From Artocarpus heterophyllus (lineage: Eukaryota; Streptophyta; Magnoliopsida; Rosales; Moraceae), in the NCBI GenBank assembly GCA_025403435.1, contig CM046348.1, positions 14,446,034 to 14,510,033 of the forward strand: a DNA stretch of 64,000 nt. The letters run 5' to 3'. The translations under genes were made by a program, and so were the position numbers. The notes beneath the pieces were generated by a model. That model did not search any database and was not told the DNA's origin. It saw nothing but the letters and a program-made list of their open reading frames with translations. Shown in pieces: positions 12,045-24,520 of the stretch; the stretch's first letter is position 1, and the number at the start of each line of letters is the position of its first letter.

Positions 12045-12310
12045 ACAAAGTTAATTCTAACCAATTTTTCAATTTAAAACAATATAAAACGCTCACATGT
12101 TACAATTAAAAGAAAAAAAACTACTAAGAGCCCGTTTGTTTCGATACTCTAATCACGGTTCGAATCATTTTGCTACAGTATTTTCTCTTACAAAAATTTA
12201 AATCTTCATTCAAATACTCTATTCAAATACTCGAAACAAACAGGCCTTAAATGTAAAGCTCTCACATGCTACAATGGTTATGGTTCTAACTACCATATTA
12301 AACACTACGC
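12045..12310. mobile_element. MITE family copy 3, interrupted by a nested MITE
   Basis: The left part contains ACGCTCACATGTTACAATTA. The right part contains AAGCTCTCACATGCTACAAT and GGTTATGGTTCTAACTACC. Between them sits a 120-bp element flanked by TAA. The outer element is thus an older copy of the same family. Its boundaries are approximate. Confidence 0.6.
12128..12247. mobile_element. Nested Tourist-like MITE with TAA target duplication
   Basis: This 120-bp element has 17-bp terminal inverted repeats (left GAGCCCGTTTGTTTCGA, right end inverted AGGCCTGTTTGTTTCGA) and is flanked by TAA at 12125-12127 and 12248-12250. TAA/TTA duplications with GTTTG-type ends are typical of PIF/Harbinger (Tourist) MITEs. 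Confidence 0.85.
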
Positions 12311-12862
12311 AAACCGAAACTAGACATGTTTTCACTCTAAAAAAAAAACACTACGCATATTTTAACGTCCTTTGGGAGCAAATAAATATACAATTACTAT
12401 CGTAGGGGTACCTGCAATCTTAAATAAAATTTCTCCAACTCCAAAAATTGACATTTGGCTAACAAAATTATTATCTATGATGTTAATTTTTAATTTCAAC
12501 ATCAGGATAGAAGTGTCCCAAAGATCAACCATTTTAAATTTGGTACGTTGTTCTAGAGCATTGTTGTTGCCGGCCCCGCATTAAGAAAAAAAATCAGAAA
12601 AAAAAAAAAAAAAAACACACGCACACAGCATATAAACATAAAAAACAAACAAACATAGCACATTACTCAAAAACTAAACCAAATTCTTCCCACCAATTAT
12701 AGAAAGCAAATTTATAATACGTTGAAACATTTCAACCCCAGAGTGGTAATGCACTAGAGGTCACCAAGTTCGTTGAGGAATTGAGCTACTACAACCATGG
12801 CATCTATTTAAAGAAAAGACAACAATAAAAGAGTACATATCCTATTTATCCAAAGTTCATAA

Positions 12863-14471
<1,609 letters not shown>

Positions 14472-15300
14472 CTTTAAAATATTAAGGTATTAATAGATTC
14501 TGGAAACATGGTTTTACAAAAATCCCATCATTGAATGCATAGTTTACATATCTCACAAGTTCGGATCAAAAAAAAAAATAAAAATAAAAAATTAATATTG
14601 TAGGGCCACAATTATAAAGGGGATCCAGATGAAAGGGTTAATTAACCACCAACTTGATGGCTCAGATCTGAATAACACAACACTAAGGAAATGAAGTCTC
14701 TTCATATGTTGTATTCAACTGGGAAAACATTTCAGATTCTTCAAAATCCAAAGCAAAAATTCACATTGGCTGTTTGATTCCTTTCCATGAATTTTCACAC
14801 CAACTAATAGATCAGAATCAACATTCTACATTTCTACAATTTCAGAGAGATAGAGAAACAAATCATAAACGTAAACAGGGAAACAATTTTTCTTTCCGGT
14901 AAAACTTTCCATTAATAGATATCTCAGAGCTCAAAGCCACGGAAATCAAACTAGAATCAAGTAACATATAAAAAACAGCAATAACAGGGGAAAAAAAAGG
15001 ATCGAAACCCTAGATCTCGAGAAGAAACAAACGATAAACGCACAAATCCAAAAACTAAACACAAAAACAAATTTGTTTTCATCGAATAAACGAAATCAAA
15101 TCCATTAGATCCAAATCGAAAGTGCAACGAAAATCACAGAAATGAAAATAAAACGGATCGAAGAAAGGGAAGAATTTTTGATTTACCTCTTGAGGTCGAA
15201 GAAGAAGAAGATGAAACGAAGAATGTTCAGCAAAACGCGAAAGAACAATGGGAAGGAATGAAAGAAGAGGTTAGGGGAACGGTGGTGCTTAAAAAAGGTC
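14472..15300 (-). promoter_or_regulatory. 14-3-3 leader: 5'UTR exon and 715-bp leader intron
   Basis: On the minus strand a donor AG|GTAAAT occurs at 15187/15186 after a leader rich in TTC triplets. The next good acceptor, TTTAAAG, abuts the ATG at 14471. The model is a 5'UTR exon of about 100 bp and an intron 15186-14472. Leader introns of this kind often raise expression of plant housekeeping genes. This is inferred from splice motifs only. Confidence 0.6.
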
Positions 15301-15309
15301 GCCCCAAAG

Positions 15310-15351
15310 GAAGAGGAAGAGGAAGAGGAAGAGGAAGCGGAAGCGGAAGAG
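15310..15351. repeat. GGAAGA/GGAAGC hexamer repeat in the 14-3-3 promoter
   Basis: About seven purine hexamers (GGAAGA, then GGAAGC) run in tandem close to the expected transcription start of the 14-3-3 gene. On the transcribed strand this is a CTTCCT pyrimidine tract. Confidence 0.85.
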
Positions 15352-17408
15352 GTCCAATCAGAACAGGCCACGTGTTCGGGGCAGAGATTCCGTGGACCTC
15401 ATTTCGTAAGTTTACATCGGGCGAGCACTCTCTGCCATTGACCGTCAAACGAACGCCTTCAGGATCCCTTGTTGGGCCGGGCTCGGGAGTGGCCTAATGG
15501 ACTTTTGAGATCCTTCGCTTTCAAAATGACTTTCATAGGTCAAGCAACGTCTTGTATTTTTTTTTTTAAATCTTTCTATTTTCTTTTGAAAAAATTACAA
15601 TACGTGTCCCAATTATTGTTATAAAATTAAAATCTAACATAAGATTTAAAATATTTTAAAAATATCTTTAATAATATTACTTATTGTACTATATAATTAC
15701 ATATAAATAATTTTAATGATATTATTATGAGACATTTATAGAATTTTTACAAATTAGAGTCATATTTTAATTCAATAAACGTAATTGGGTCAATTGTCTC
15801 ATTAACCCTTTTCTTTTTAGGAAAATGCTAAAAAAGACCCATATTTTTTTAAACCGTTGAATTTAATCCAATTACTTAAAACATTCAATTCCTCTAAAGA
15901 ACAATAGGACTTCTCACACATGGTCAAAAATAAAATTAAAATTAAAAAACCTAATAATTAACAAAAGAAATCAAAAACTTTAGCTTGCCCATGAAGGCTC
16001 CCAGATGTGGTGTTGACGACGGGACACAGCCAATCAACGGTGACCCATGGAGGCCGAGGGGGTGGTGATGGACAAAGTGTGACTGAGATCTACATCGCGA
16101 TGAGCTTCTATGTTGCTGTGCACTTCTCCGACGAGCCGACGATTGGGGACGAAATCGTGCCTGGGTTGCACAACCCACGAAGGTCGCGGCTGTGTGACTT
16201 GAAGGCTCGACCTTCGTCGTGTAGAATCATGAGCCACAGCAGGTGATCACGATTTACAGTCGCGACCACTATGGGTTGCTAACCCAGTCATGACCATGGT
16301 GGGTCGCGACCACCGTCGCTAAAAAAAAAAACTTGGCGACCTACGCTTTTGCCTCACGAAGCTAGCGCACCTCGTCTAGATCTACCGGCGAAAGCCCACG
16401 AACTCGCAAACTTGGTAATCGTTGCATCGTCACCAAAGAAGAAGGGCAGATCTGCCATTTTGTTTTTTTACATGTCCCTACAAATAAACATAAGCAAATA
16501 TTTACATTAAAAAAAAACCTTCATACATATTAAATTTATTAATATCAAAAGAAAGCTTCATAAGGCTCAAACACAGTTAGCATTCTATCTTAATTCTAAC
16601 AATATTTCGTGTCATGAGTTATTATTTGAATAGTATTGAATATAATTATAAACATACCACATATAGCTTACACTTACTGCAAAATAACTTACAAGACAAA
16701 CACTCATTGATTTAAAGTATAAAATATTGATAAATCATTAAAAAAAAGCCATTGAAAATTAATGTTTCTCATATAACTTAAGTTTTATCAAAATTTTGTC
16801 AAAATTTCTCTAACATCCATCGAGATTTTGCATAAATTACACTCTATTTTTTTATACTGACATTTTAACCAATTTTACTGTCATTTTAAGATATTTTGAG
16901 ACCCACCCTTTTCTAAAATTTCAGCGAAATTTGTGTCCTTGTATTTTAGTGAAGAGAGAGATTGAAAAAAGTAGGTACATAATGCATTCATACATAGCTT
17001 CCATTTCCATAGAATAGAGGTGACTAATATCTTCTTTTTTTTGGTAGAATTTTTGGTGGAGATGGTTTAGACCATTACTAATAGTGACTTCCATGATTTG
17101 TGAGATGGTTCTATTTTAGCAACAAGTACATATATGTGACTTATGGCCAATATTATGTTACATCTTTGCTTTTTTTCCTCTCTCCTTACAACAATATTAG
17201 CCACCTATAAAGAAGTATTTATGCCTGCATTTAGTCAAAATACTTTTTTATAAAGCCGTGATGATCGGATGTGTTATATGAGAAAAATATTTAATTGGGA
17301 GAGGAAAATAATTGTCTGCTTTTTTTATTATTATTATTGAACATTAGTCAAGTGGTGGTGATCGTAGATAACATAATCAGATAAAAAGAATTGGACCAAA
17401 TACCTATA

Positions 17409-17773
17409 GGGTCTGTTTGGGAGGGCCTTTTAGAAGCTGTTTTTAGCTTCTTGAGTTCAAAAGCTGCTTCTTGAATTGTTTAGATGAACTGTCATAAGTG
17501 CTTTGACTCTCTAAAAAGGCTTCTTGTTAGCCAGAAGATATGATTTATCAAAAAAACACTTTTGAAATAGACGTTTAAACTTATACGAGAGAACTAACGA
17601 TACATTATAAGTTAAATATAACAATTTTATAACTTTTAAAAATATTGAAACCATTTTGACCCATTAAAGTACTTTTAAAAATATGGTTTCAAATACTTAA
17701 TAAAAAGTTAAAGCTTTTATTTCTCTTTTTTTGTTGACTAAAAGCACAAACTGAAACTGTACCAAATAAGTCC
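17409..17773. mobile_element. MITE-like element, GGGTCTGTTTGG ends
   Basis: Begins GGGTCTGTTTGGGAGGG and ends ACCAAATAAGTCC, imperfect inverted termini, with ATA on both sides. It is about 365 bp and non-coding. Internal GAAGCTGTTTTTAGCTTC-type palindromes suggest it folds into a hairpin. Confidence 0.55.
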
Positions 17774-18141
17774 ATAATAAAATAAAAGGTCTTTGGTCAA
17801 ATGGCAAATTGGAGAGAATACATTTACTAAATTCTAAATACCATTCTGTGGCATGTTTTTTTTCGATTGCAATATTATGTCAGTTTGAATAAGAAAAGGT
17901 ACATTTGCATTTTGCTTTAATTTTAGTCCACACTCAAAAAATAATTCATTTTTCCTAACTAAGTTAAAAGCAATGGTCCTGAGTGGTTGTATGTTTGATC
18001 GCCAACGATAATTTTTACCAAAAAAAAAGCAAATTTTACACTTGCCTACAATGTTTGGAGTGTAGATTCTTTAGAGAGAGGGGGCAAAGAAAGAGATAGA
18101 GAGAAAATTGTTTTGAGAATTTGCATCATCTGGTTTAAACT

Positions 18142-18308
18142 ATTAGGTTGTTTAAAAGAATAATTGAAATCAACAGTTTTAGTACGAGAACTGTAGCATA
18201 TAAAAGCTTTATGTTATAGCAACTTTTTGCTTTTTGTTGTAGCATGTGAGAGTTTTATATTGTTTATAAATGTAACTGACGGTTCTAATTGTGCTTCCAA
18301 ACAGTCTA
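18142..18308. mobile_element. MITE family copy 4
   Basis: Ends GGTTGTTTAAAAG and CTTCCAAACAGTC are inverted. The core contains AAGCTTTATGTTATAGCAAC and GTAGCATGTGAGAGTTTTAT, which are the family signature. Confidence 0.65.
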
Positions 18309-18469
18309 TACATGTTCAAAGTAAAGATACTACAGCAGTTTTAAGTTTTATAAGAGAAAATATCATTAACGGATATTTGATAAGTATATTTAAATCGGGG
18401 ACAAGTATTTAGGCTTATGCAATGCATTGGAGGTGAGATCTAATGTCAACTTTCTCTTTTTTTTTAAAG

Positions 18470-19370
18470 GTGCCATTTGATCCTTAATTTTTTTTTTTTT
18501 TTTTGCTAAATTGGTCTAACTTTTAATTTAGATGCAAAAGGACTAAAAATAACTGACATTCATTTATTTCACCTCACAAAAGCAACACATGTTAAACACT
18601 TACGGGGCATTTTGGTAAATATAGTATGAAAATAAAATAAAATAAAATAATTTGATGTGGCCATAAAAGCCAATCAAAATATGTAATTGAAATTTATGTT
18701 TGGAGATGTATTGAAAATAGTTTTTGATTTATTAACAAATCTAAAAAAATCATAATGTTAATGATAATAAAAAATATGTAATATGTATCTTAATTTATTC
18801 ATGTCTTCACAAGAAGCACAATAAAAAAAGAATCATCTCAATTGGATATCAAATAAAGAAGTTATGATTTTTTTTCTCAAATATAGGAGAGAGAATTTCA
18901 GCTTTTACTGTAATAAAGATTTTCGAGTATCAAAAGTTTAAGGGGATCAGAACTCTGAAAACTTATATTCTTGATACTCGTTAGATTCAGATTTTGGAGA
19001 AAGCAAGCACGTATTCAAAGGATTCTTGATACTTAAATCTAAATTTAAATTTATTGAGTCAAAAGAATACATAAACAAAACGGACTCTAAGAAATTTTTG
19101 TTTGGAGAGAGAAAGTTGAAAACTTTGTTTTGAAAAATCAATTACTACTCGGACATTTTTGTGTAGGATAGAAAGTTGAAAGCTTTGAAGAGAGAATAGC
19201 ACGAGGGGAAAAAGGCTATACTTTTGAAGAATATTTTAGTAATTTTAAAAAAATCTAACGTCCAAAAACTCATTTCCGTCAATAAATTCATTAAATCTAT
19301 CATTTTGCATCGAAATTGAAAGATTTGACCTAGTTCAGCAATAAAAAAAAATTAAAAACCAAATCGTATA
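18470..19370. mobile_element. About 0.9-kb element with long terminal inverted repeats
   Basis: The left end (CCATTTGATCCTTAATTTTT ... TTGGTCTAACTTTTAATTTA ... GATGCAAAAGGAC) is matched, inverted, by the right end (GCATCGAAATTGAAAGATTTGACC ... TTAAAAACCAAATCG, shown in pieces: ATTTTGCATCGAAATTGAAA, TTAAAAACCAAATCG). The inverted repeats are roughly 60-70 bp. Both sides are flanked by T(6-7)A(3-4)GG, a possible 9-12 bp target duplication, as for Mutator-like elements. No coding frame is seen. Confidence 0.6.
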
Positions 19371-19787
19371 TTTTTTTAAAAGGGTTATAGACCTCCCAAG
19401 CAATCTGCCTAATAAAATCCAATGTCAACTTTCGGAGAATATAAATTAATTCCAAATTGATAATGAATCAACGACCCCTGTAACATTATTCATACCTCCC
19501 TCGGAACAAAAACAAAGTTTGAAAGTTTAGAGGTCAGATGATCTGCATATCGGATTGCACCTATTTGGCCTACACTTTTTTTTTTTTTTTTAAGTGAGTT
19601 TGGCCTACAGCTAAGTTAAGAAATATCTGTCATTAAAAAAAAAAAAAAAAAGAAGCAAGAGCTGTACTGTCTTCATAATATTTTTATGCAAGAAACACTG
19701 TTTATTCGACACCACATGAGCCAACTGTATATTTATTTATTTTGTTACGGTATTTCTTATCATAAAATTTACATTGCTACTTTGCAA

Positions 19788-19816
19788 CTATATATATATA
19801 TATATATATATATATT
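19788..19816. repeat. (TA)n microsatellite
   Basis: An uninterrupted TA dinucleotide run of about 14 units in intergenic DNA. Confidence 0.9.
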
Positions 19817-20875
19817 ATGATTTGTAACTATATTTTAAGTCCAAATATTTCCCAAAAGGACTTTTAGCTGTTTACATATTTATAATGGTATGAATTAACC
19901 GATTGAAAAAGTTACTTATAATTATTAATTAAGTTCAATTATTTGGCAAACAAAAAAAATAACTTGCTAATATTGTGCAATTTTTAACCATTTGAATTTT
20001 TATTCAAAATCTGTTAGCATGTCACTTCCAAAAAAAAAAAAAAAAACTGTTAGCATAGTTTTTTGGCTTTAATATATTTTTATGCATGATTTTTTTTTTT
20101 TAAAGGAAGTATATGATGTAAACGTTAAGAAACACGCAATCCAAATAAGAATATCCACCCGCTTTTATTCCTTTTTTTTGTTTTTGCTTTTTCTTTTCTA
20201 AAATTTAATTATATACACACAAATGCATCCTTATTAATACAATTAAAAAATGTCTCATTATATAAACATGCATTGCATCATGAGTACTTTCTATTAGTTT
20301 TTTTTTTAAGTACTTCTTTTTTTTATTAGTTTTCACCTATAAAATGCACAGAGGAGGCCATATGATGCATTTGAAAGCTTAACATACCAACCGGCATCAT
20401 GACAAGAGGCAAAAGACTTGGCCCATTTTCATTTTGAATTGGAAAAGGTCGTTAAACTTGATCTTTATCAGCTTTTTCATGTAACTTTATTGTTTTGCAA
20501 TTCAATAATATATTAATTTTGAGAATTATATGTGCACCTATAACAATATATAAACATAACAAGAGAAGAGGTCAACTCTTGCGAATGCTCGACATATATT
20601 CTGTGGAAAATAACTTAATAATAACTCTCAATGTGTGCATTTGGAAAAATCAATATTTGTTGACAATTAGTGTTCCATATTACAAGTCCTATTAAAAATA
20701 ACATTGGAGAGTTTCACATAAAAAAGAAACACGCCTCATTCAGGGTATGCAGCATTGTCCTATTTCAGGAAGTGCTCTGAATAAGGTAATTTTTCCTCAC
20801 CTTCTATGGTTCATAGGGGGCCAAACATAATTTATCTATTGAAAATCAGAGACAGTATCACATATTGTTGGAATT

Positions 20876-22872
20876 AAAATATGAAACGCAGCGGAAGTAA
20901 CGGATTGTTGACAAACAAAAATTTTTTGAAAACTTTGTTCACCGAGAATAGATATATAATTTTAATTATAGAAAGCTTTAAGAATTTTTACTAACCTTTT
21001 GAAGACTACAAGGTATCCTAATTTTTCTCTTTAACACCACGATCTTCCAATCCAGGCCTCCACACCAATGGTTAGACTGCAAGAATGAATTTTCCTCACA
21101 CTTTTCTGAATCTACTATGTACTCAACACATGAGATAACAGACCTTTTTTTTTTTAGAGAATAACTCTCAATTTTTCTCTCTAAGTATTTTTCAAAAATT
21201 AAGTGAATGAAAAAAAACTCCTGAGATAACTGTTATCTTTCCCTTTTTTATATCTGAGCTATTAGTAATTTTTCAATTGATTTTCAATTTGAAATAACCA
21301 CCATATCAGGGATATGGGGAAATGATATATTCTGTATAATCCTATTGCTTTCCCTTTCCTTTCCTTTTTTTTTTTTTTTCGAATGATGTTAACGTGATTC
21401 ATCACACACACACACATATATATATATTAGTAAAGTTTACTTACGTAAACTTTTCTCTTCTTTTTTTTTTTTTATAACGAATCAATGATTAAAAAAACGT
21501 AAACAATCGTTTATGTAAACGATTTAAAAAAAAAAGAAAAGTAATATATATATTAATATATTCTAAAATCTTATATATATATATATAAAAGATTTGGTTC
21601 AAAACCATATATATATATATATATATATATATATCTAAATCTAAATTCAAAAATAAATCACATTTATTTAAGAATAGATTTTAAAAATAATCAATCAATT
21701 AATTAACTAATGCTCAGTTAAATGTGACAACATTTATCACATTACATTATGTGTTACAGAGAATATTTTTCTGTGTCACATTAATATTTTCAATGTGAAA
21801 TAATTAATTCAGAATTTAATAATTATAAATTAAATATGTATAATTCATTCTATGCATAAATCCAATATAGTGTTACAGAGGTGGTATTGGGGACCTATGG
21901 ACCTATAACCCAAGCTCCAATAAATTTGACAATTAATTAAACTATTTGATTAATGTGCCAAATTTATTAGTTCCAGTGTTACTCCACTAAAAATCTGAAA
22001 CTGAACTCTTGAAGTTATAGTAAAATTACTCAAAAAAAATTAACGAGTAGTCCATTGATATAATTATTACATATAAGTCAATCCTCCATAAATAGTTCAT
22101 AATAAGAGCTAGGTTCAATTTCCGTTCACCTCTCTTATTACATCTTTATCCTTGAGTTTCAATAATTCTCTAATGAACAGTTAATTCATAATCTTATTAT
22201 GAACGAGCGCTCTACTGTTCAAACTTTGAATTATCACTCAAGAGAACTATTTTTCTAACTTCTATAGGGAATGAATGGATACCTTATCTGTATAATATTA
22301 TTCCCAGCAATTTATTACATTATGTTTCCAAGATGTTAAGTTATGATCTGCGCTTAGACAAATCTTACCATGCAAGTCAAAAAATATAATGTCATAAATA
22401 GGAGTCTAATAAATACTCAGGATTAAGACTGTCAAATATATAATCATCATAGTGATAAATTTGAATACTCTATTTGTAACGGATGATTATTAGAGATTCA
22501 TAATTTATCTGGTTCAGTCCTATATAATCTCATTATATAAAGTACCTCAAATCTAATTTCTCCACATTAATAGCCCGGATAATGACTATTTCATTTTAAA
22601 TGATAGTGGACCGTACTTGTAATATTTAATTAAAGATCCCAAACTTTAATTAATCATTACATACTATTTAGATTATTATCTATAAATTTTACCCCTAAGC
22701 ATACAACACTTATATGTTAAATTTATAGTCACATAAATAATCATGGAATTTTCTTGATGTTTATAAATGTATTCATAACACATATAAGTAACCAAAATAA
22801 TTATAAATGTCACTTTATTTATTTATTAATAATATATACAATGTCACAGCTTTTAGGGCACCAAACCCAACA
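20876..22872 (-). mobile_element. Solo LTR, probably Copia
   Basis: This 1,997-bp segment starts TGTTGG and ends CCAACA, and is flanked by CATAT (20871-20875) and CATAC (22873-22877), a 5-bp target duplication with one difference. Read on the minus strand it begins TGTTGGGTTTGGTGCCC and ends with CTTCCGCTGCGTTTCATA before the terminus, a layout familiar from plant Copia LTRs. No gag or pol lies next to it, so it is a solo LTR formed by recombination. It contains several TA microsatellites. Confidence 0.75.
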
Positions 22873-23409
22873 CATACTAACCTCGATCACTTGATCATGA
22901 ATATGTATTTTTTAAATATGCTATAATTATCAAAATAGTATTAATATAGCATCAACATCATTTGATATATATATATATATATATATATATGAATATTTTA
23001 TTTTGTATTATTGTCATCATTTTATTTTCTTTAAAAAATAGGTCATAAATTGTTGTACAATTTACAGTTTGGCAGAGTACCATTCCCACTATGTTGATTA
23101 CATCGAGAATTCCGACCCTCTCCATCATATCTTAAAAGTTGTTAGACAAAATCAGTTCTAACCAAAACTTTTGGTTACTGCAATGTTATTAGAGCACTTT
23201 TGTTGTGGACCTCCATACATTGCTACAGTGTTGTTGGAGTACTTTTGTTATGGGCCTCCATACGTGGAGAGTGCAGACTTTGTGGTCTCATTCTATGGGC
23301 TCAGGAGCTATCTAATAGTTGCTAAAGTGGCTACGCATCGGGTGATGGAGCTAATTGAGTCTGCGACTACTGTTTTTGATGTTGGGAATGGCTGAAATGG
23401 GGTGTTTAA

Positions 23410-23587
23410 TAGGGTGTTTGGAAAGGTGGTGGGAACTAGTGGTGGGAACCACTTTTACTGTAGTATGTGAGAGTTTTACACTGTAGCATATTTTTTTATT
23501 GTTACTGTAGTATATGAGAGCTTTACATTATTCATAACTGAGATTGTGGTGGGAACTGAGTGGTTCCCACCACTGCCAAACACCCCC
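23410..23587. mobile_element. MITE family copy 5, best-preserved, TAA target duplication
   Basis: A 178-bp element beginning TAGGGTGTTTGGAAAGGTGG and ending CCACTGCCAAACACCCCC, flanked by TAA on both sides (23407-23409, 23588-23590). GGTGGTGGGAACTAG on the left pairs with GTTCCCACCACTG on the right. The core has two copies of TACTGTAGTATRTGAGAG. Ends and target site fit the PIF/Harbinger (Tourist) group. Confidence 0.8.
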
Positions 23588-23865
23588 TAAGTTTGCCTCA
23601 TGATGGCCTTGGTTAGGTTACGGCTAAACCTAGGTAATCCCGAGGATGGTCAAGCCCGAGGAAAAGACCCATTGCGATTCCAGATCCATTGGAGACAAGA
23701 ACTTTGCCAAAGAAGGCCTTCGAGCATGTGAGTAGTGTAGGAGAGGAATGTGAATAATTACGAAGGAATTTTCTATGTCTTTGCTCTGTAGTAATAAGGG
23801 TGTGTCCATGGGGCTTTGATGTGATGCTTGAGAGAAATAGTAGGTTTAATGATCTCACAGGCAGA

Positions 23866-24065
23866 ATAGCTTCTTGAAAAAGGGCTTTAACAGGTGAAAT
23901 TGCTTCCTAAGAGAGAGCTCTGACGGGTGAAATGGCTTCGTGAGATAGAACTCTGATGGATGAAATGGCTTCTTGAGAGAGGGCTTTGACGGGTGAAATG
24001 GCTTCTTGAAAGAGAACTCTAATGAGTGAAATGACTTCCTAAGAGAGAGATTCTCTGACGAGTGG
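23866..24065. repeat. Minisatellite, about 37-40 bp unit, five copies
   Basis: Degenerate units of the form GTGAAATGGCTTCTTGAGAG followed by AGGGCTTTGACGG repeat about five times, with point changes between copies. Confidence 0.85.
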
Positions 24066-24194
24066 GATAGTTTAGCACCTAGAGAGAAAGTTTAGAGAGA
24101 AAAAAGACGATAAGACTTTAATAGAGGTTTTTATCCTTCTTGTTTATTGGGCTCGTTTTGGTTGTAAAAGGGATGGTTTTGACGAGGTCTTGTG

Positions 24195-24520
24195 ATATTT
24201 TTGACTTCAAGAGAGAGTTTCTTAGAGTTTGCCAGAAAATATAGAACTTTGAGTATTCTGGTAAATAAAGATAGTTGATTTGGGTCATGTAGTGGCTTTT
24301 CCTTGGTGGCATGAGGTCAGTGATGATGTTTAAGGGAGCTTTGAGGTGGTTTGGGAGAGGTTAAAGTGGTTGTGTAGATCTTGGACTTCTTTAGGACTTG
24401 CCATAAAGTATGGAAGCTTGAGTCTTTCAGCAAGTGGGAACAGTCGAGTTGGGTTATGGAACCGTCTTTCCTAGGTGGTTTGAGGTTGGTAATGAAGTTT
24501 AGGAAGCTTTGAGATAACTT
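24195..24520. repeat. Diverged tandem duplication, about 195-bp unit
   Basis: Two neighbouring copies share GACTTC, GTTTGCCAGAAA / CTTGCCATAAAG, GTATTCTGGTAAAT / CTTTCAGCAAGTG, GTTGATTTGGGTCATG / GTCGAGTTGGGTTATG and the GAGGTCAGTGATGATGTTTA / GAGGTTGGTAATGAAGTTTA ends. Confidence 0.65.

Larger units (their letters stand above)
11098..12862. other. Intergenic region between the RCC1 and 14-3-3 genes
   Basis: Holds the promoter of the RCC1 gene (about 11.1-11.35 kb), a diverged direct duplication, several MITE copies, an (AAC)n tract, and the 3' flank of the 14-3-3 gene. No gene is supported. Confidence 0.6.
15500..20870. other. Intergenic repeat-rich region, no gene seen
   Basis: AT-rich sequence with a GC-richer island at about 15.98-16.45 kb (GTCGCGACC palindromes and stretches of open frame without recognisable domains), then MITE and long inverted-repeat elements listed separately, poly-A/T tracts and TA microsatellites. 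I find no splice-consistent protein-coding gene. Confidence 0.55.

Noticed and set aside
16007..16246. Open frames in the GC-rich island
   Set aside because: Frames on both strands are of equal length and lack homology signals; GC-rich repeat DNA explains them.
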